This document shows positions 13,452-28,830 of a DNA stretch of 64,000 bases, piece by piece. The position numbers and the translations under genes are program-made. Where the stretch lies: the NCBI GenBank assembly GCA_902806595.1, contig CADCXC010000035.1, positions 992,001-1,056,000 on the forward strand. The letters are read 5' to 3'. Each line of letters opens with the position of its first letter. Position 1 is the first letter of the stretch. The notes beneath the pieces are model-generated. The model searched no databases. It was not told where the DNA came from and saw only the letters and a list, made by a program, of their open reading frames with translations. Source of the stretch: Pyrenopolyporus hunteri. Taxonomy: Eukaryota; Ascomycota; Sordariomycetes; Xylariales; Hypoxylaceae.

Positions 13452-16400
13452 AATTTTAAAAGTTTAATTCGATATAACGAAATTTACGTATTTAATTATT
13501 TATTTATTATTTAATTTTAATATTAAAAACTTTAATTTTTTTAAGTTTAAATTCGAAATATTAAATCGTTATAAAATAATTAAAAATCGTTTCGAATTAA
13601 TATATTAAAATAATATATATATTTCGAATTTATTATTTTATAAATTTTTAATTATATTAAAGGTTTTAACGTTTAATAATTTAAGTTTTTTTAATTTAAT
13701 TTTTTTAAATAATCGTTATATTAAAATTTTTTTTATAAATCGTAATACGTAAATTATTAAAATTTTCGATTTCGAAGTTTATAATTTTTTAAAAACGTAT
13801 TTTAATTTTAATTTTATTAAAAATTTTATTTTTAATAATAAATAAATTCGTTATATTAATATTAAAAATTTTATTCGTTTAAAAGTTAATAAATTCGAAC
13901 GGATTTAAATTTTTTATAAATAAATAAAAGTCGAAAATTAATAATTTTATTTATAATTTTTATTAATAATAACGCGAATAAATTTTAAATTAATAAATAT
14001 TTAACTTCGTAAAATCGTATAAAAATTTAATAATTCGTAATAATATTTTTTAAAGTATTTATTTTTAAATTTAATTAATAAATATATAAAAATAATTTTT
14101 TATATCGATGTTTTAAATTAAATATAAATTATTATAATATTTCGAATTATAATTTTTATTTTTTTACGACGTAATATAAATGTTAAAATTAATATAATAC
14201 GTTAATTAATTTTTTAAATAATAAATATATATATTATAATATATATTTTATCGAAATTATTATAATTTTAAATTATTAAACGAAATTTTTCGTATAACGT
14301 AACGGTGTTTTTATTTTTAATTTTACGAATTATTCGTAACTTAAAAATCGTAACGTTTCGATATATAATTATATCGTAAACTTTTAAATATAAAATGTTT
14401 TTTTCGAATAAAACGTTAAGTTTTTTTATATTCGATATTTTATAAAGTTTTATATAATAATTTTTTTATCCGTTCGAAATTTAATAATAAAAGTAAAATT
14501 TTTTTATTTTTTATTAATAATATATAATTTTACGATATAAAAAAAATCGTTAATATATATAAAATTTTTCTTCGAAATAATTTAATAATTATTAAAATTA
14601 AAAGTTAACGTAAATAATTCGATTTTAAATTTTTTAATTAATACGAAGTTTTTTTTTAATTAAATATATAATTTAATATAAAAATTTTTAAACGTAAACG
14701 TTTCGTTTAAAATATTAAAAATAACGATAATATTTTTATTTAAAATTATAATAATTTTATAAGGATTTTTTTATTTTTTTTTATAAACGAATACTTCGTT
14801 ATTAATTAAAAATAATACGGGGAAGATTTTTTATATATTAAAATTATTACGTATATTTAAAATATCTTTTACGAAATGTTATATTTTAATTTTTTTAATT
14901 TTCGTAATTACTTTTTAAACGGTTTATACTTTTTAAATTTATACGAAAATAAAAAATAAATTTATATTAATTTTAAAATAAATGTCGAAAATAAAAAATG
15001 TAAATATTAAACCATCGAAATTAACGATATCGTTAATTATTTTAATAATTATTTATAATCGAAATACGCGAAAATTTAAATCTTAAAATTCATTTATAAT
15101 AATTTCGTAAATTTTATAAACGAAGTCGTAATATTTTTTAATTTTATTAATAAATTAATATTTTTCGACGGATATTTAATAATAAATAACTTCGATAATA
15201 CGAGTTTTATTTCGAAATTTAATATTATTAAAATTCGTATCGATATTATATATAATAATATTCGAAAATTCGAAGTAAATATCGATTTAATATTATTTTA
15301 ATATATTTTAAATTTTTTTAATAAAAACGATTTTTATAAAACGAATAATTTAAAACTTTATAATAACGTTAATTATATATAAAACGAAACGTTCGTTTAA
15401 ATATATAATATTAATAATAACTTCGTAATTAAAATTTATATCGAAATTTTTTAAATTAAATTTAAATTTTTAAAAAACTTTACTTTTAATTTAATAATAA
15501 TAATAAAATTTATTAATCTCTTTAATATTTTTAATATTAACGTTATAATTTAGTTTATTTAAAAAATATATAATTTAATTATAAAAAAATAATTAAATCG
15601 TATATAAATACGACGTAATTCGAATTTTATAAAAGAAATTATATTATCGAAATAAAATTATAAATATTTTCATTTATAAACGATAATAACGGTGATATTA
15701 TTTTTTTTAATTAATTAATTTATAACGTTATTTATATAAATATTTAATCGATTTATATTTTTTAAATATATAAAAAACGAAATATTTAAATTTATAATAT
15801 AAAAATCGATTAATTCGAATAAAACGTTAATCGTAATCGTTTTTAATAATTTAATTAAAAATTCGTCTTCGAATTTAATGTTAATTTTATCGATTTAATT
15901 ATTATTTATTTTAAAATTTCGATCGAAAAATTTTTTTATAAAAATTTAACATTAACTTTTTTTTATAATAAACATTTTAATTATATCGATATCGGGGATA
16001 ATATTTTAAAAAATATTTTTAACATATCGATTTAAAATAAATATAATATTATTTTTTAATTTATCGATAAAAAAATAATAAAAAATAATTCGATATTAAT
16101 ATATTTAATTAATTAAATATATTACGATTAATTAATATTAAAAGTTAATTTTTTTCGTTTCGAAAATTACGACGTTTTAATTATCGTCTTTCGGTTTCGA
16201 ATTTTTTTATTTAATACTTTCGTAACCCGTTAAAAACGTAATACATTTACCTTTATTTTTAATTTTTTAAATTTATTAACGTCTTTTAATTTTTTTTTAC
16301 TCGTTTTCGAAATATTTAATAAATTAATATTTTTTTTTATATATTTAATAATAATACTTTTAAATTTAAATCTTTTTTTAATTAATATCGGTCGTTTTTA

Positions 16401-18554
16401 TCGTTATAATAATATTTTTATTTAATATAAAATTAATTAAAATTTTTACCGTTATCGTTTTTAATTATAAATTAACGTATTTTTTTAATATTTTCGAAAA
16501 TATTAATTAATATATGAAATTTATTAATTAATTTTTTAAAATAATATAATAAAATAAATAAAATATATTATAGTTATAATATATTATAATAAACGTATTA
16601 TATAATTATAATAAATTATTATTTATTTTTAAATATTTTTTAAAAGTTCGTTAATATAATATTAATTTATTTAATATAATTTATAATATTTTAAAATCGA
16701 ACTTTCCTTCGTTTTTTTTTTAACTTTAATATTAAAAAAAATAATCGAAATTTAATTATAATAATATTAAATTTTATTTTATTTCGTATTAAAATATCGT
16801 TTTATAATTAAATTTATATCCGTAAAATATTAATAACGAAGTACGTTATATAAAAAATAAATAACCGTTCGTTTAATAAAAATAATAAAAAATACGACGT
16901 AAAATTAAATTTAATAAATCTTAATCGTATAATATACGTTTAAAAAAAACGAAATTTATTTTTTAAAACGTTATAAAATTTTTTAATATAATTATTTTTA
17001 TTATTTTAAATTTTTTTAAAATAACCGATAATAATAAAAAAATATATTTTATTAAAAACTCGGATAAAAAAAACGTCGTAATAAATATCGTTTTATTAAT
17101 TTTCGATAAATATAAATACGAAAGTCGATTTAATTAATAAAAATTATAAAGTCGTTTAAGAAAAAAAATCGTAATGTTCGATATAATAATTTTTTTTTAA
17201 TACGGCGTTTAATAAAACCGTCGATATTATATACGAATTATTCGGTAATAATTCGAAAAATTTATAAATATTTTCCGATAATAAAAATTAAAATTATTTT
17301 TTTCGTATAAAATTAAAAATATATCGTTAATTATATTTTTATTTAATATATATCGATATAATAAAATATTAATTAATTATAATAATTTAAAAAAAAGCGA
17401 TTATTTTTTAAAAAGTAAAAGTAAAAAAAATAAATATATTAAATATTTAAAGTTTCGATTAATTACGTAAATTATTTTAATTATTTTAAAAGTTAAATAA
17501 AGTTAACGACGGAAATTTAAATATCGATTATTAAAAAAATTATGTTATAAAAAATTATAATAAAAAAACGATAAAATATAAAATATAAACGATAAATTAT
17601 TAAAAGTAATAAAAAATAAATACGTTTATTAAAAAAGTAATTTATAACGTCGATAAAATAATATTAATAATAATTTTATCGAAATAATAAATATTAACGA
17701 ATTTAAATTTTCTTATTTAATTAATTAATTAAACGTTTAAAAAACGAAAAATTTTAATCGTTATTATATCGTAACGTAAATATATATCGACGTAAATATT
17801 TTTAAATAAATTATATTTTTTTAATTCGATATATAAATATTTTTTATATTAACGTATTAAATTATTTTTATTTTATTTTTATTAATTTATCGTAATTTTA
17901 TTTTAATAATTCGCGTAATAATAAAAATTTTAATAAATATAACGTTAATATTATTTTTACTTATATAAATATTTTTTTATATTAATACGATTTTTAAAAT
18001 CGAACGTAATTAACGTAGTATAATTTAAAAATTACTTAAAGTAAAACCTTTAAAACGTTTTTAAAAATTTTTTATAATTTTTTTAATTATATAAACGTAT
18101 AATATATTTTTATTTATTAAGTTTAGGTTTATTAATATAAATAATATTTATATTATTTTTTATTAAAAGGTGGTAATTTACGGATTTATTTTTTTTATTT
18201 TATCGCTATATAATTAAAATATTTAATAAAAAAAATAAAAATAATAAAAAAATCGGAAATATATTTAATTAAAATTCGAAGTTTATTTATATTTTTTTAT
18301 TTAACGAAATTAAGTTTCTTTTCGTAAATTTATATTTAAATCGAATTTTTAATTTTTTACGATATAATAAATATTAAAAAACTTCAAGAAATTAAAAATA
18401 ATAAAACGATATTTTATTATAAATAAAATAATATCGTATAAAAAAAAATATTAATGTCGCGTATATTATTACGATGGAAATTTTTTATATTATCGTAGTT
18501 ATAATTTTTTTAATTTTATTAATTTATATTATTAATTTTAATAATATTAATTAA

Positions 18555-18761
18555 TATTAATAAATATATACGTAAATAAAAAAAAATAACAGTAAAAGTA
18601 ATAATAAATAAGTAAAATTAATATTATATAAATTATTTAAAAAAAATTATTTAATAATAAAATCGTAAAAAAAGTTTTTTTTATATAAATAAAAATATAT
18701 AAGTATTTTTTTTTAAAGTACGTATTACGAAATAATATATATAAAAATTAATTAACCATTA
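18555..18761 (-). repeat. LTR of copy A (5' LTR of the reverse element)
   Basis: Begins TATTAATAAATATATACG and ends AATTAACCATTA; matches the 11,852-12,060 LTR apart from transitions and small indels (207 bp). Confidence 0.85.
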
Positions 18762-18766
18762 ATAAT

Positions 18767-20117
18767 AATATAATTCGAAGATAAATTAATTTATTAATAT
18801 AATTTTATTCGATTTATTATTTTATATTAATTATTATATAATTTTTAAACTTTTATTATATATATAAAAAATTCGTTTCGAATTTAAATTTTATTTTTAA
18901 TATAATACGATAAAAAATAATAATTATATATAAATAAATATAATATACATCGAAAAAAATACTTTTTTTAATAAATTTCGATAATTATCGAATTTCGATA
19001 TAATATATAAATTTATTAAATTTAAATTTTTACTTTTTTTAAATATACTTTTATAATAATAAAATAATATTAATTTTTACGATTCGATAATCGATATTAA
19101 TATTTTATAAATTAATAATTAATTTTTAACTTTTTTTAAAAAATTAAATAACGAAAAAAAATTTTAAATTTAAATTTTTAACATTTAAAATATAATAATT
19201 TTTTATTATTAAAAAATATCGAAGTTATTTAAATAATATAATAAAAATTAATAAAAAATTATAAAAAATCATTACATTAAAAAAATATATCGATTTAATT
19301 ATATAAAATTATATTTATTAAAAATATTAAAATAAATAAAATAAAAAAATAATTAAACTCGAAATTATATAATTTTATAAATAAAAATTTCGAAATATTA
19401 TTATTAAATAAAATTATTAAAATTAATATTAATAAAAATATAAAAAATAAGTCGAATTATTTCGATAACGAATTACGCGTTAAAATACTTATATAATTTT
19501 ATAATATTTTCGACGTATTTTTTAAAAAAAAAAAATATTAATATTTTAATATTTCGATATTTATACGATATTTAAATTTATTTAAAATCGAAAATAAAAT
19601 TTCCATATTATAAATTTAAACTATATAATAATAAAAAATAAATAATTATATAAAAATATTTTAAAAATTAATTAAATAAAAATTAAATCTATAAATTTAT
19701 ATTTTTTATAATATTTTAAATTTTTTAATAAAAAAATTAAACGACGGTATTAAAATATATATCGATTATAAAAATTTAAACGTAATTACGATTAAAAATC
19801 GATTTTTTATTTTTTTAATTCGAAATATATTTAAAAAATTAAAACACATTAAAATTTTCTTTAAAATTAATATTATAATCGTATTTAATCGTATTCGAAT
19901 CGTTAAAAAATAAATAAAAACTCGTTTTTATTATTAAATATAATTTTTACGAATATAATTTTTTTTTAATTTAATTAATATATTAATATATTTTTAAATA
20001 TATATTAATTATTTTTTATTTAATTTATATAAATAATATAATTATTCTTTTAAAAAATAAAAAAAATTATATTAAATATATTAAAAAAATTTAAAATATT
20101 TTTAAAAAATTAACTTT
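18767..20117. other. RIP-degraded DNA, unassigned
   Basis: AT-rich sequence between LTR element copy A and MITE copy 2. I see no repeat partner inside the window, no frame with a domain and no structural RNA. Confidence 0.5.
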
Positions 20118-20125
20118 TAAATAAA

Positions 20126-20895
20126 GAGCATTGCTATGTGCACTACCATGCTTTGCTATCGGGCCTTATTTGGACTACCAGTACATCAAAATACCTACCA
20201 TATCTAACAGCCCCACATACAAATCTACGTACAATCGTGTTAATACATAATGTACACCTTATGCCCTTTTTCAATTGATTCAATTCCCACCATACATCCC
20301 ACCATGTATCCCATTATATCCCATTATATCCCACCCATTCTAAGGATGCAAAATATAAAAAATAAATCGCCAGTTTCGCGTCAACTAGACCTTTCTAATG
20401 GTATAAGTTTCATATCAGTGCATGCCCTATTTCAAAAGTTATTCGAATATATACTCAATTCCATACGGATGTCAAAGGAGTATGCGACCGCAAAGGGGAT
20501 CACATGACCACCCCCAGGGCCACCACTTATACCTTTGAATTGACTTTATATTCAGATAACTTTTGAAATAGGGCATGCACCGATATGAAACTTATACCAT
20601 TAGAAAGGTCTAATTGAGGCGAAACTGGCGATTTATTTTTTATATTTTGCATCCTTAGAATGGGTGGGATATAATAAGATGTATGGTAGAGGAGCTGTAT
20701 GTAATTCAAATTCAATATGTACAATAAATCTAATTGAAAAAGTGTACCCGTACTCGGAGAGACTATCTGGTTTGCTGCATTTTTGTATGGGAATCCGTTA
20801 GTGGGGCCGAGTAAGGGGTAGGAGATGTACTTTTTGTATTGGTAGTGCAAATAAGGGTCCGATAGCAAAAATAGGTAGTGCACATAGCAATGCTC
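20126..20895 (+). mobile_element. hAT-like MITE, copy 2 (intact)
   Basis: Seen: a 770-bp element with perfect ~22-bp terminal inverted repeats beginning GAGCATTGCTATG, flanked by an exact 8-bp duplication TAAATAAA (20,118-20,125 and 20,896-20,903). Inside, two long inverted arms (roughly 20,335-20,465 and 20,527-20,680) face each other around a GC-richer centre, so a transcript could fold into a long hairpin. Base composition is normal, in sharp contrast to the flanks, so RIP has not touched it. The short open frames in the arms are mirror images of the inverted repeat and not genes. Known: 8-bp duplications and short TIRs without a transposase fit a non-autonomous hAT element. A hAT transposase is not present in the window. 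Confidence 0.92.
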
Positions 20896-20903
20896 TAAAT
20901 AAA

Positions 20904-21396
20904 TATTAATAAATATAAGTTTTTCGTAAAAAAAATTAAATATTTAAAGCTTATTATTTTTATTTAAAATATTAAAATAAATTTAAATAAATTAAATATT
21001 ATTTTCATTTAATAAAAATTAATTAATTTAAAAAAATTAAAAAAAAATTTTAATTTTATAAATTTTTATCGTTATTTTATAAAAAGATATTTAAAAATTA
21101 TTAAATTTTTAATATTATTAATTAAAAATAATATTAAATAAAATTAATTAAAACATAAATTAATTCGAATAATATTTTAAAGATTTAAAATAATATATTT
21201 CATTAATTTAATTTTAATTTATTATAATTTAAACCGCGAAATTATAATTAAAATCGATATTTTTAATTAAATTTATAACGATATATTTTTATAAAAAAAT
21301 AATAATAATTATTAATATTTAATTATATATTAATTTTTTAAATATTTAATATAAAAATATAATTATAAAATTTATAATAAAAATTTTTTAATTATT
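20904..21396. other. RIP-degraded DNA, unassigned
   Basis: About 490 bp of AT-rich sequence between MITE copy 2 and LTR element C. Nothing recognisable. Confidence 0.5.
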
Positions 21397-21401
21397 ATTA
21401 A

Positions 21402-21672
21402 TATAATTATATAATTTTATATTAAAAAATTCACCGTAACGATAATAACGGTAAATATATTTTTATTAAATATTTCGTCGTTTTAAATAACGAAAATTTA
21501 AAATATATACCTTAAAAAAATATATAAATATCGATTAATGTAAAATTAATTAATTATATTTTTACATAAATAAACACGATAAATATAACCTTTTTTCGTA
21601 ACTTTTATATTAAATAATTATATAATATCCTTCCTTCGATTTATTAATTAACGACTTTTTTATCGTTTAATA
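21402..21672 (+). repeat. 5' LTR of element C
   Basis: 271 bp. Partner of 27,521-27,791; begins TATAATTATATAATTTTATA and ends near TATCGTTTAATA. It is more mutated than the 3' copy. Confidence 0.85.
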
Positions 21673-24600
21673 TTAATTAATATTTAATTAATAAATTAAA
21701 TATAAACAATAAAATTTGTATTAAAAAAAATTTACGAACTTAAAAAAACTTAAAATATGAAAAAATTACTTATTTTATTATAATTTAATTTAAAAAAATA
21801 TTAAAACTTAATTAAACGAATAAATTTTAATAAAAAAAACGATTAATTATTAAATTACCTTTAAAAATTCGAAACGTTTTACGTTAACAATTTTTAAAAA
21901 CGTAAAATTAACCGTATTATTTTAAAAATTTCGAAGCGTAATATATTATACGTAATATATTAAATAATATTTATATATAATATATAAAAAAACGTTAATA
22001 AATTTACATTTACTACGTATAAAAAACCTTATTATCGTATTTAATTAACCATTCGAAACGTTTTACGTTAATAATAATTAATCGAATATAAAAACGATTA
22101 TTTTAATTTTTATAAATTTTTATTTTCAATTAATTAAACTTAAAACATATATACGTTAATAATTTAATTATTCGTAAAAAAACCTTTAAATCGATTTACC
22201 CACCATTTTTTTTTATTTTATTTTATCCTTTTTATATTAATTACCGTTATTAAATAATTATAACTAAAAATTTTCTCCCTATATAAATAAAAAAAAACTT
22301 TTTCTACTTTCAACGAAACGCCATAACATTAACCTCATCAATTAATTAAAACTTATTTATATAATATCGAAAATAAATAAAACTTAAAAAAATTTCTTTA
22401 ATTTAAATTATATAAATTTAAATTTTAAAAAATTTAACCTCGATAAAATAAAATTAAAAACTTTAAACATTTATTTCGTAAAATATTTTTAAATATATAA
22501 TAATAACTTTTTTAACGTTTAATTATAACGATAATTTAAAAAAAACTTCGCCAATTAAAATAAAAAATAATTCTAACATATAATTAAATAACTACGTATT
22601 AAAAAAACTAATTACTTATAAAAACATAACGTATATATTAAAAACACTCGTATCTACATTAAAAAATTAACGAAAATAATTAAAACTATTAAATTCCCAC
22701 CATTTTTAAAAAATACCGTTAAAAAATAATTAAAAAACAACCTAATAAATTCATTAATAAAAATAACTTTATTTTCTTATAAAAACTAATAAAAACATAC
22801 CCTTTTAACCGATTAAAAACCCTTAAATTAATCGTAATTAAAATAATTAATAACTTTTAAAATTATCGTAATAATATTTATAACATTTAATAATACGAAA
22901 AATACTATAATATAACCATTAAAATAACCTTAAAACCTTATAATATAATAATTTATTTAATAATAATTCGATTAATAATAATTTATTATTTCTACTTTCC
23001 TTTAATAATAAATCGATTAATAATATTATATTATCCTTTAATAATAACCGATATAATAATTAATATTATAATAATTATAATATTAACTTAATTAATAATA
23101 TTATATTATTTTATAATAATAATAAAATTTATAACCGTTATATTATTTATAATTAATTTAATAAATATATTAATATTTAATAAACTTTAATTCGTTACGT
23201 ATTTTTATTAACTTCGTTAAAATATATAATAATAATAATTATAAATTCGAAAATAATAAATATAATATTATAAATAAAAAAATTAAAATTTTTAAAAACT
23301 TATATTATAAAATTAAAATTAAAAAACATATATATATTAATACGTATTTAACGATATTAAAAAAATAAATATAATAATATTATTATAATTAATTAACCGA
23401 TATAAATTATACCTTTTAAAATATAATTAAACGTATAAAAATATATTTTTATCCATTAAAAAATTAATAAATATATATAATTAAATAATATTAAACGATA
23501 ATATTTTTAATTATAAAAAAAAACTTTAATAAAAACTTACTTATTTAAATAAAATTATTAATCGAAAAAATTTAACGTATTTAAAAAAAATTAACCATTA
23601 ATTATATAACCGATTATAACTTTAAAAAAAATATCGTAATTATTATATAAAAACATTTTATTTTTTACATTATAATTCTTCGATAATTAAATACATTCGA
23701 TAATATTTATTTAAATTTTTAAATTATCGTCGATATAACACATCGTATTAAATTACATAATATAAATTATAATTAAAAAACACCGAATTAATATTAAATT
23801 AATCGAATTTACCGTAATAATAAAAGTTAATTTCGATTATATAATAAAACCTTATAATATATTAAAAAATCGTAACGTTAAAAAAAATACTTTATATATA
23901 ATAAAACGAAATATTAATTTATAAAACACCCTATTTTAAAACGATAAAATAAATATATAAATTAACGACGTTACGTATAAAAATAAAACCTTAATTTTAA
24001 AAATATTAACGAAAATTATAATTAATTTTTACTCGATTATAAAAAAATCGATATACGAAAAAATAACGATAATAATAATAAATAAAATTACGATATTTAA
24101 TATATTTAAAAAAAATAATAAAAACGATAAAAAACCACCAATCATTACTTTAAACTATTATTTTATTATTTATAATAAAATTAATAATTAAAACATAATA
24201 AATATATTCGTAAATTAAATAACGTTTTACGTAATAATCGTAACCGACGTTTTTAACTTTATAATTTATAATATTTTATATAATATTACGTTTTACTTTA
24301 ATAATCGATACGTTAATATATTTTAAAATATTATATCGAATATAAAAATAACCGAAATTTTATTTAATAATAAACCTTAATTTAAAGTTTTATAACGATT
24401 ACATTTATATATATTTTTAAATATCGAAATAATAAAACGTTATATTATTTAATTTAATAATAACGTAAAATAATAAAACTTAAACACCGTTTATATATTT
24501 ACATTATTTAAATTTATTACGTTTTAAATTATACCATTAAATACACCGTTTTTATTATATTTTAAAAATATAAACCGTTTTAATATATATTTTAATAATA

Positions 24601-27520
24601 TTAAAAACATATTTATACATAAAAATAAAAAATACCTTATCGTTCGTAAATAAAAACACTTATAATTTTTACTTAATAATTATAATTTTATAATCACTTA
24701 TTACTACTTTATAAAAATCGAACTTCGTTAAATTCATCGACGATTTAACCATTTTATAATAAATAAATTATATCGTTTACTCACTAAAATAAATTATAAT
24801 AACTTTAATAAAACTTTAATTAATAAAATTAATAAATATTACCATTAATATTAAATGTATAATAATTAACCGAAATAATTTAAATTTATTATTAAAAATA
24901 ACGTCGATTTTAACTATAATATACTCGTCGATATAATGTACATTAATACGAAATTAATATTTTATATTATTAATTAAATTACGACATATTAAATTATAAA
25001 ATTTTTAAAAAATATAATAATAAAACATATTTAAAATATATTATAAATAATGTAAATTAATATTTATTTAAATTTATTTAACGGTATTATTTACGATATT
25101 AAAAAAAATTTTATTATTAATAAATTTATAATTAATGTTAAAATTTTAAACATTATAATTAAAAAAATACCCGTTAAATCCTATAACTCGATAAATAAAT
25201 TAAAATAATATTATAAACCGTTATAATAAATTTTTAAAATTATATTTAAAAATTTATTTAATATAAAACCTAAATATATATTATAAATAATTATAAAAAT
25301 TATTAATAATACCGTAAAACTTAATAAATTAATACCTATATTATTAATATTTAACGTATATTTATAATTAATTAATAATTTACCTATAATATTATCTTTA
25401 AAAATTAAAAAAACAACGATTAAAAAAATTATAATTAAAATAAATAAAATTAAAATAAAACGATAAATAATCGATACTTTTAATATAAAAAATAATTTAA
25501 ATATATTCGATACGTTAAACTTATTATTATAATTAAAAGTATATATTTACCGCGAAAAAAACGATTAAAAAAACCCATATACGTTAATCGTTAAAAATAA
25601 TAAAATATATACCGTTAAAATAAATAATAAACCCGTTAATTTTTATATAATAATCGTTAAACCATATAATTATAATATAATAATTAACGTATTAAAATTC
25701 ACTTCGATTATAAAACCCGATTTTAATTTTAATTAATAAAAAAACGATAATAATAAAATATACATACTATTAAAAAACTTATTTAAAACTTAAAAACGAC
25801 AACGTAAAAAATCATTTAATAATAAAAATAAATTAAAAATTATCGTTATTTATATAATTATAAAAAAACGTAAAAATTAATTCTTAATCGTTTAATTACG
25901 TAAAAAAAAAATTATAACTTTTAAAAAACCTTTTAAAAAATCAAATATAAAAAAAATTAAAAAATTTATCGATAAAAACATATTTTCGTTTAAAAAATAC
26001 GATTCCGTTAAATTTTACGATATTTAATTATTTAACTTTTATATCGTTCGAAAAATTAAAAAAAAAAACACTTTATATCTTTTCGAAAAATTTAAATTTA
26101 TTATTTAAAATTATAATAACGAAAATAAAAAAATAATATTAATATAATCACCGATTATATAACGATTAAACCAATAAATAATTATAACATTAACATTTAC
26201 TTTTATAAAAAAAATAAAAATTTAATTACGCGATATTATATAAACTTATATATAATTAAAATTAAAATTAAATCGTACCGTTTTAACTCGATTACTTTTT
26301 ACCTTTATACTTAAATACCCTTTTAATATAATTATAATAATCGTAAAACTTTTATATAATATAATAAAAATTAACATACATTAATAAATTATATATTTTA
26401 AACATTATAAAAAAAAACTTTAAATAATTACATTTATATATAATTTATATTTATTAATATTAAAACCGATTAATTATTTCGAATTAATAAATATATAAAT
26501 TAATAATACCTTCGAATTATTCGATAAAATATTTAATTAAATAAAAAATTAAAAATAAAAAAAAATAAAACTTTTAATTAAATTAAAAAAATATTTAACT
26601 ATAAATTATTTAATCATCTTTAATAAATACATTATTATTATAAAAACTAACGAAATAATTTATTTACGTTAAAAAAATTAAAAAAAAAAATTACCCTTAT
26701 TAAATTCGATATTAATAATATAACACATTAATATATATAATAACGTACTCGTAAAACATATATCGCATCGATTTATTAATTTAAAACTATATATAATATA
26801 TTCGAAATAATTTAACACCGTAAACCTAAAATTATCGAAATTATAAAATTTAATAAACGACTTAATTAATAAAAAATAAATATCGATCGAAAATTACGAT
26901 CTATACTTTTAAACTTAAAAATTATTAAATTATTCGTTTTCGTTAATAAATTATTTACAAATAATAAAAATTTAAATTCTTAAATTAAATATATTATATT
27001 TATCGTAAATAAAATATTTTCGAAATTATTTTTTAATATTAAAAATAATATCATTCATTAAAATTCGATTAAATTAAAACACGTTATATAAAACGTTTTA
27101 ATAAACGAAATTTACACTATAATATATAATATAAATATAATAATAATTTTTAAAACGATAATTTCGTTAATTAATAAAAAATTAAATTATTTAAATTTCC
27201 TTATTATTATTTATATTAATTTTTATTTATTTTACGAGTGTTTAATTAAATTAAATACCACGAAAAAAAAAACTTATAATCGACATTATATTACTTCGAT
27301 AATCGTATAAAAAATAAAAAATAATAAAAATTAAATAAATTTATAAAAAAAATAACCCTATCGATATTATAACGAAAAATAATGTTAATAAAACGTTAAA
27401 AACGTTTATTAATACAAATAATATTACGATAAAATTACAAAAATAAATAAAAAAATAAAAAAAAATTTACTATTATTAATAATTAAAAAAAAAAGAAAAT
27501 TACGAAAAAAAAATTATTAA

Positions 27521-27791
27521 TATAATTATATAACTTTATATTAAAAAATCCACCGTAATAATAATAATAATAAATATACCTTTATTAAATACTTCGTCGC
27601 TTTAAATAATAAAAACTTAAAATACACACCTTAAAAAAATATATAAATACCGATTAATATAAAATTAACTAATTACACTTCTACATAAATAAATACGATA
27701 AATACAACCTTTTTTCGTAACTTTTATATTAAATAATCGCATAATATCTTTCCTTTAATTTATTAATTAACGACCTCTTTATCGCTTAACA
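27521..27791 (+). repeat. 3' LTR of element C
   Basis: 271 bp. Partner of 21,402-21,672; begins TATAATTATATAACTTTATA and ends TATCGCTTAACA, keeping the terminal CA. Confidence 0.85.
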
Positions 27792-28098
27792 ATTAAAATA
27801 TTAAAAAAATAATAATTAAAATTAAAAAATTTAAAAATATTCGAAATTTTTACCGATTATAAAAATTTAAAATATTTTATAACCATTAAATAATTAAACA
27901 TTCATTAAATAAAGTAAAATAAATTTTTAAATCGTTTTAATTTTTAAATTATTTATTAATTTAATTTAAAAATAAAATATTTTAATATATTTAATTATTT
28001 TTTAAATATTATATTAATTTTAATTAATAATAAAAAAATAATAAATAAATAATATATTCTTTTAATAATAAATTAAAAATAAATAAATCTTTAATAAA

Positions 28099-28822
28099 AA
28101 ATATTATTATATATATTATTATATTTTATTATCGAATTTTATTTATATTATTAATATATTATAATATTTATTATATTTAATAATTTTATTTATAAATTTA
28201 CGTATAATCGTATTAATATATAATATATATTTTATGTTTTTTTTAATTAAATAATTATATATAATTTTTATTATATATTTTATTATATATTTTATTATAT
28301 TTTACTTATTTTAAAAATGTAAAATATAAAAAATATATCGTTATTTTCGTTTTAATTAAACTTTTTAAATGGTATAAGTTTTATATCGATGTATATTTTA
28401 TTTTAAAAGTTATTTAAATATATATTTATTTTTATACGAATATTAAAAAAGGTATACGACCGTAAAAAAAAATTATATAATTACTTCGAATTATTATTTA
28501 TACCTTTAATATTCGTATAAAATTATATATATATTTAAATAACTTTTAAAATAAAATATATATCGATATAAAACTTATATTATTTAAAAGGTTTAATTAA
28601 AATAAAAATAACGATATAATTTTTATATTTTATATCTTTAAAATAAATAAAATATAATAAAATATACGATAAAATATATAAAATTTAATATATATAATAA
28701 ATTTAATTAAAAAATATATTCGTATTCGAAAAAATTATTTAATTTATTATATTTTTATATAAAAATATATTAATGGAGCTAAATAAAAAATAAAAAATGT
28801 ATTTTTTATATTAATAATGTTT
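28099..28822 (+). mobile_element. hAT-like MITE, copy 4 (fully RIP-mutated, internal deletion)
   Basis: Seen: the segment is a C-to-T and G-to-A version of MITE copy 2 in the same orientation. The left end AAATATTATTATATATATTA corresponds to the GAGCATTGCTATGTGCACTA end of copy 2. An exact 8-bp duplication TTAATAAA flanks it (28,091-28,098 and 28,823-28,830). Relative to copy 2, about 40 bp just inside the right end is missing, so the right terminal repeat is reduced to its last ~11 bases. Unlike copies 1-3 it is mutated over its full length. Confidence 0.85.
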
Positions 28823-28830
28823 TTAATAAA

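Larger units (their letters stand above)
11852..18761 (-). mobile_element. LTR retrotransposon family A/B, copy A (nested MITE inside)
   Basis: Seen: two direct LTRs in reverse orientation, 11,852-12,060 and 18,555-18,761, match the LTRs of copy B (33,688-39,833) as reverse complements. A 5-bp direct repeat ATAAT flanks the element exactly (11,847-11,851 and 18,762-18,766). The span is 6,910 bp. Removing the MITE at 12,661-13,451 and its 8-bp duplication leaves about 6.11 kb, the same as copy B (6.15 kb). The interior (12,061-18,554) would have held gag-pol but has no readable domain after RIP, so copia or gypsy class is not decided. The ends read TA...TA, as expected if TG...CA termini were mutated. 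Confidence 0.88.
21402..27791 (+). mobile_element. LTR retrotransposon family C (full length, RIP-degraded)
   Basis: Seen: direct repeats of 271 bp at 21,402-21,672 and 27,521-27,791 bound a 6,390-bp element. The 5-bp duplication ATTAA flanks it (21,397-21,401 and 27,792-27,796). The 3' copy ends in CA; the start reads TA where TG is expected. Immediately before the 3' LTR is a purine-rich run (about 27,489-27,512), which fits a polypurine tract and sets the plus orientation. The two LTRs differ by transitions. The interior keeps many C but few non-CpG G, so RIP acted mainly on one strand. No gag or pol domain is readable, so copia or gypsy class is not decided. Confidence 0.88.

Noticed and set aside
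20250..20883. Open frames of 85 and 118 codons in MITE copy 2, and a similar 60-codon frame at 40,342-40,524
   Set aside because: They translate the two mirror-image arms of the inverted repeat (the same peptide text appears on both strands), so they are a by-product of the palindrome and not genes.
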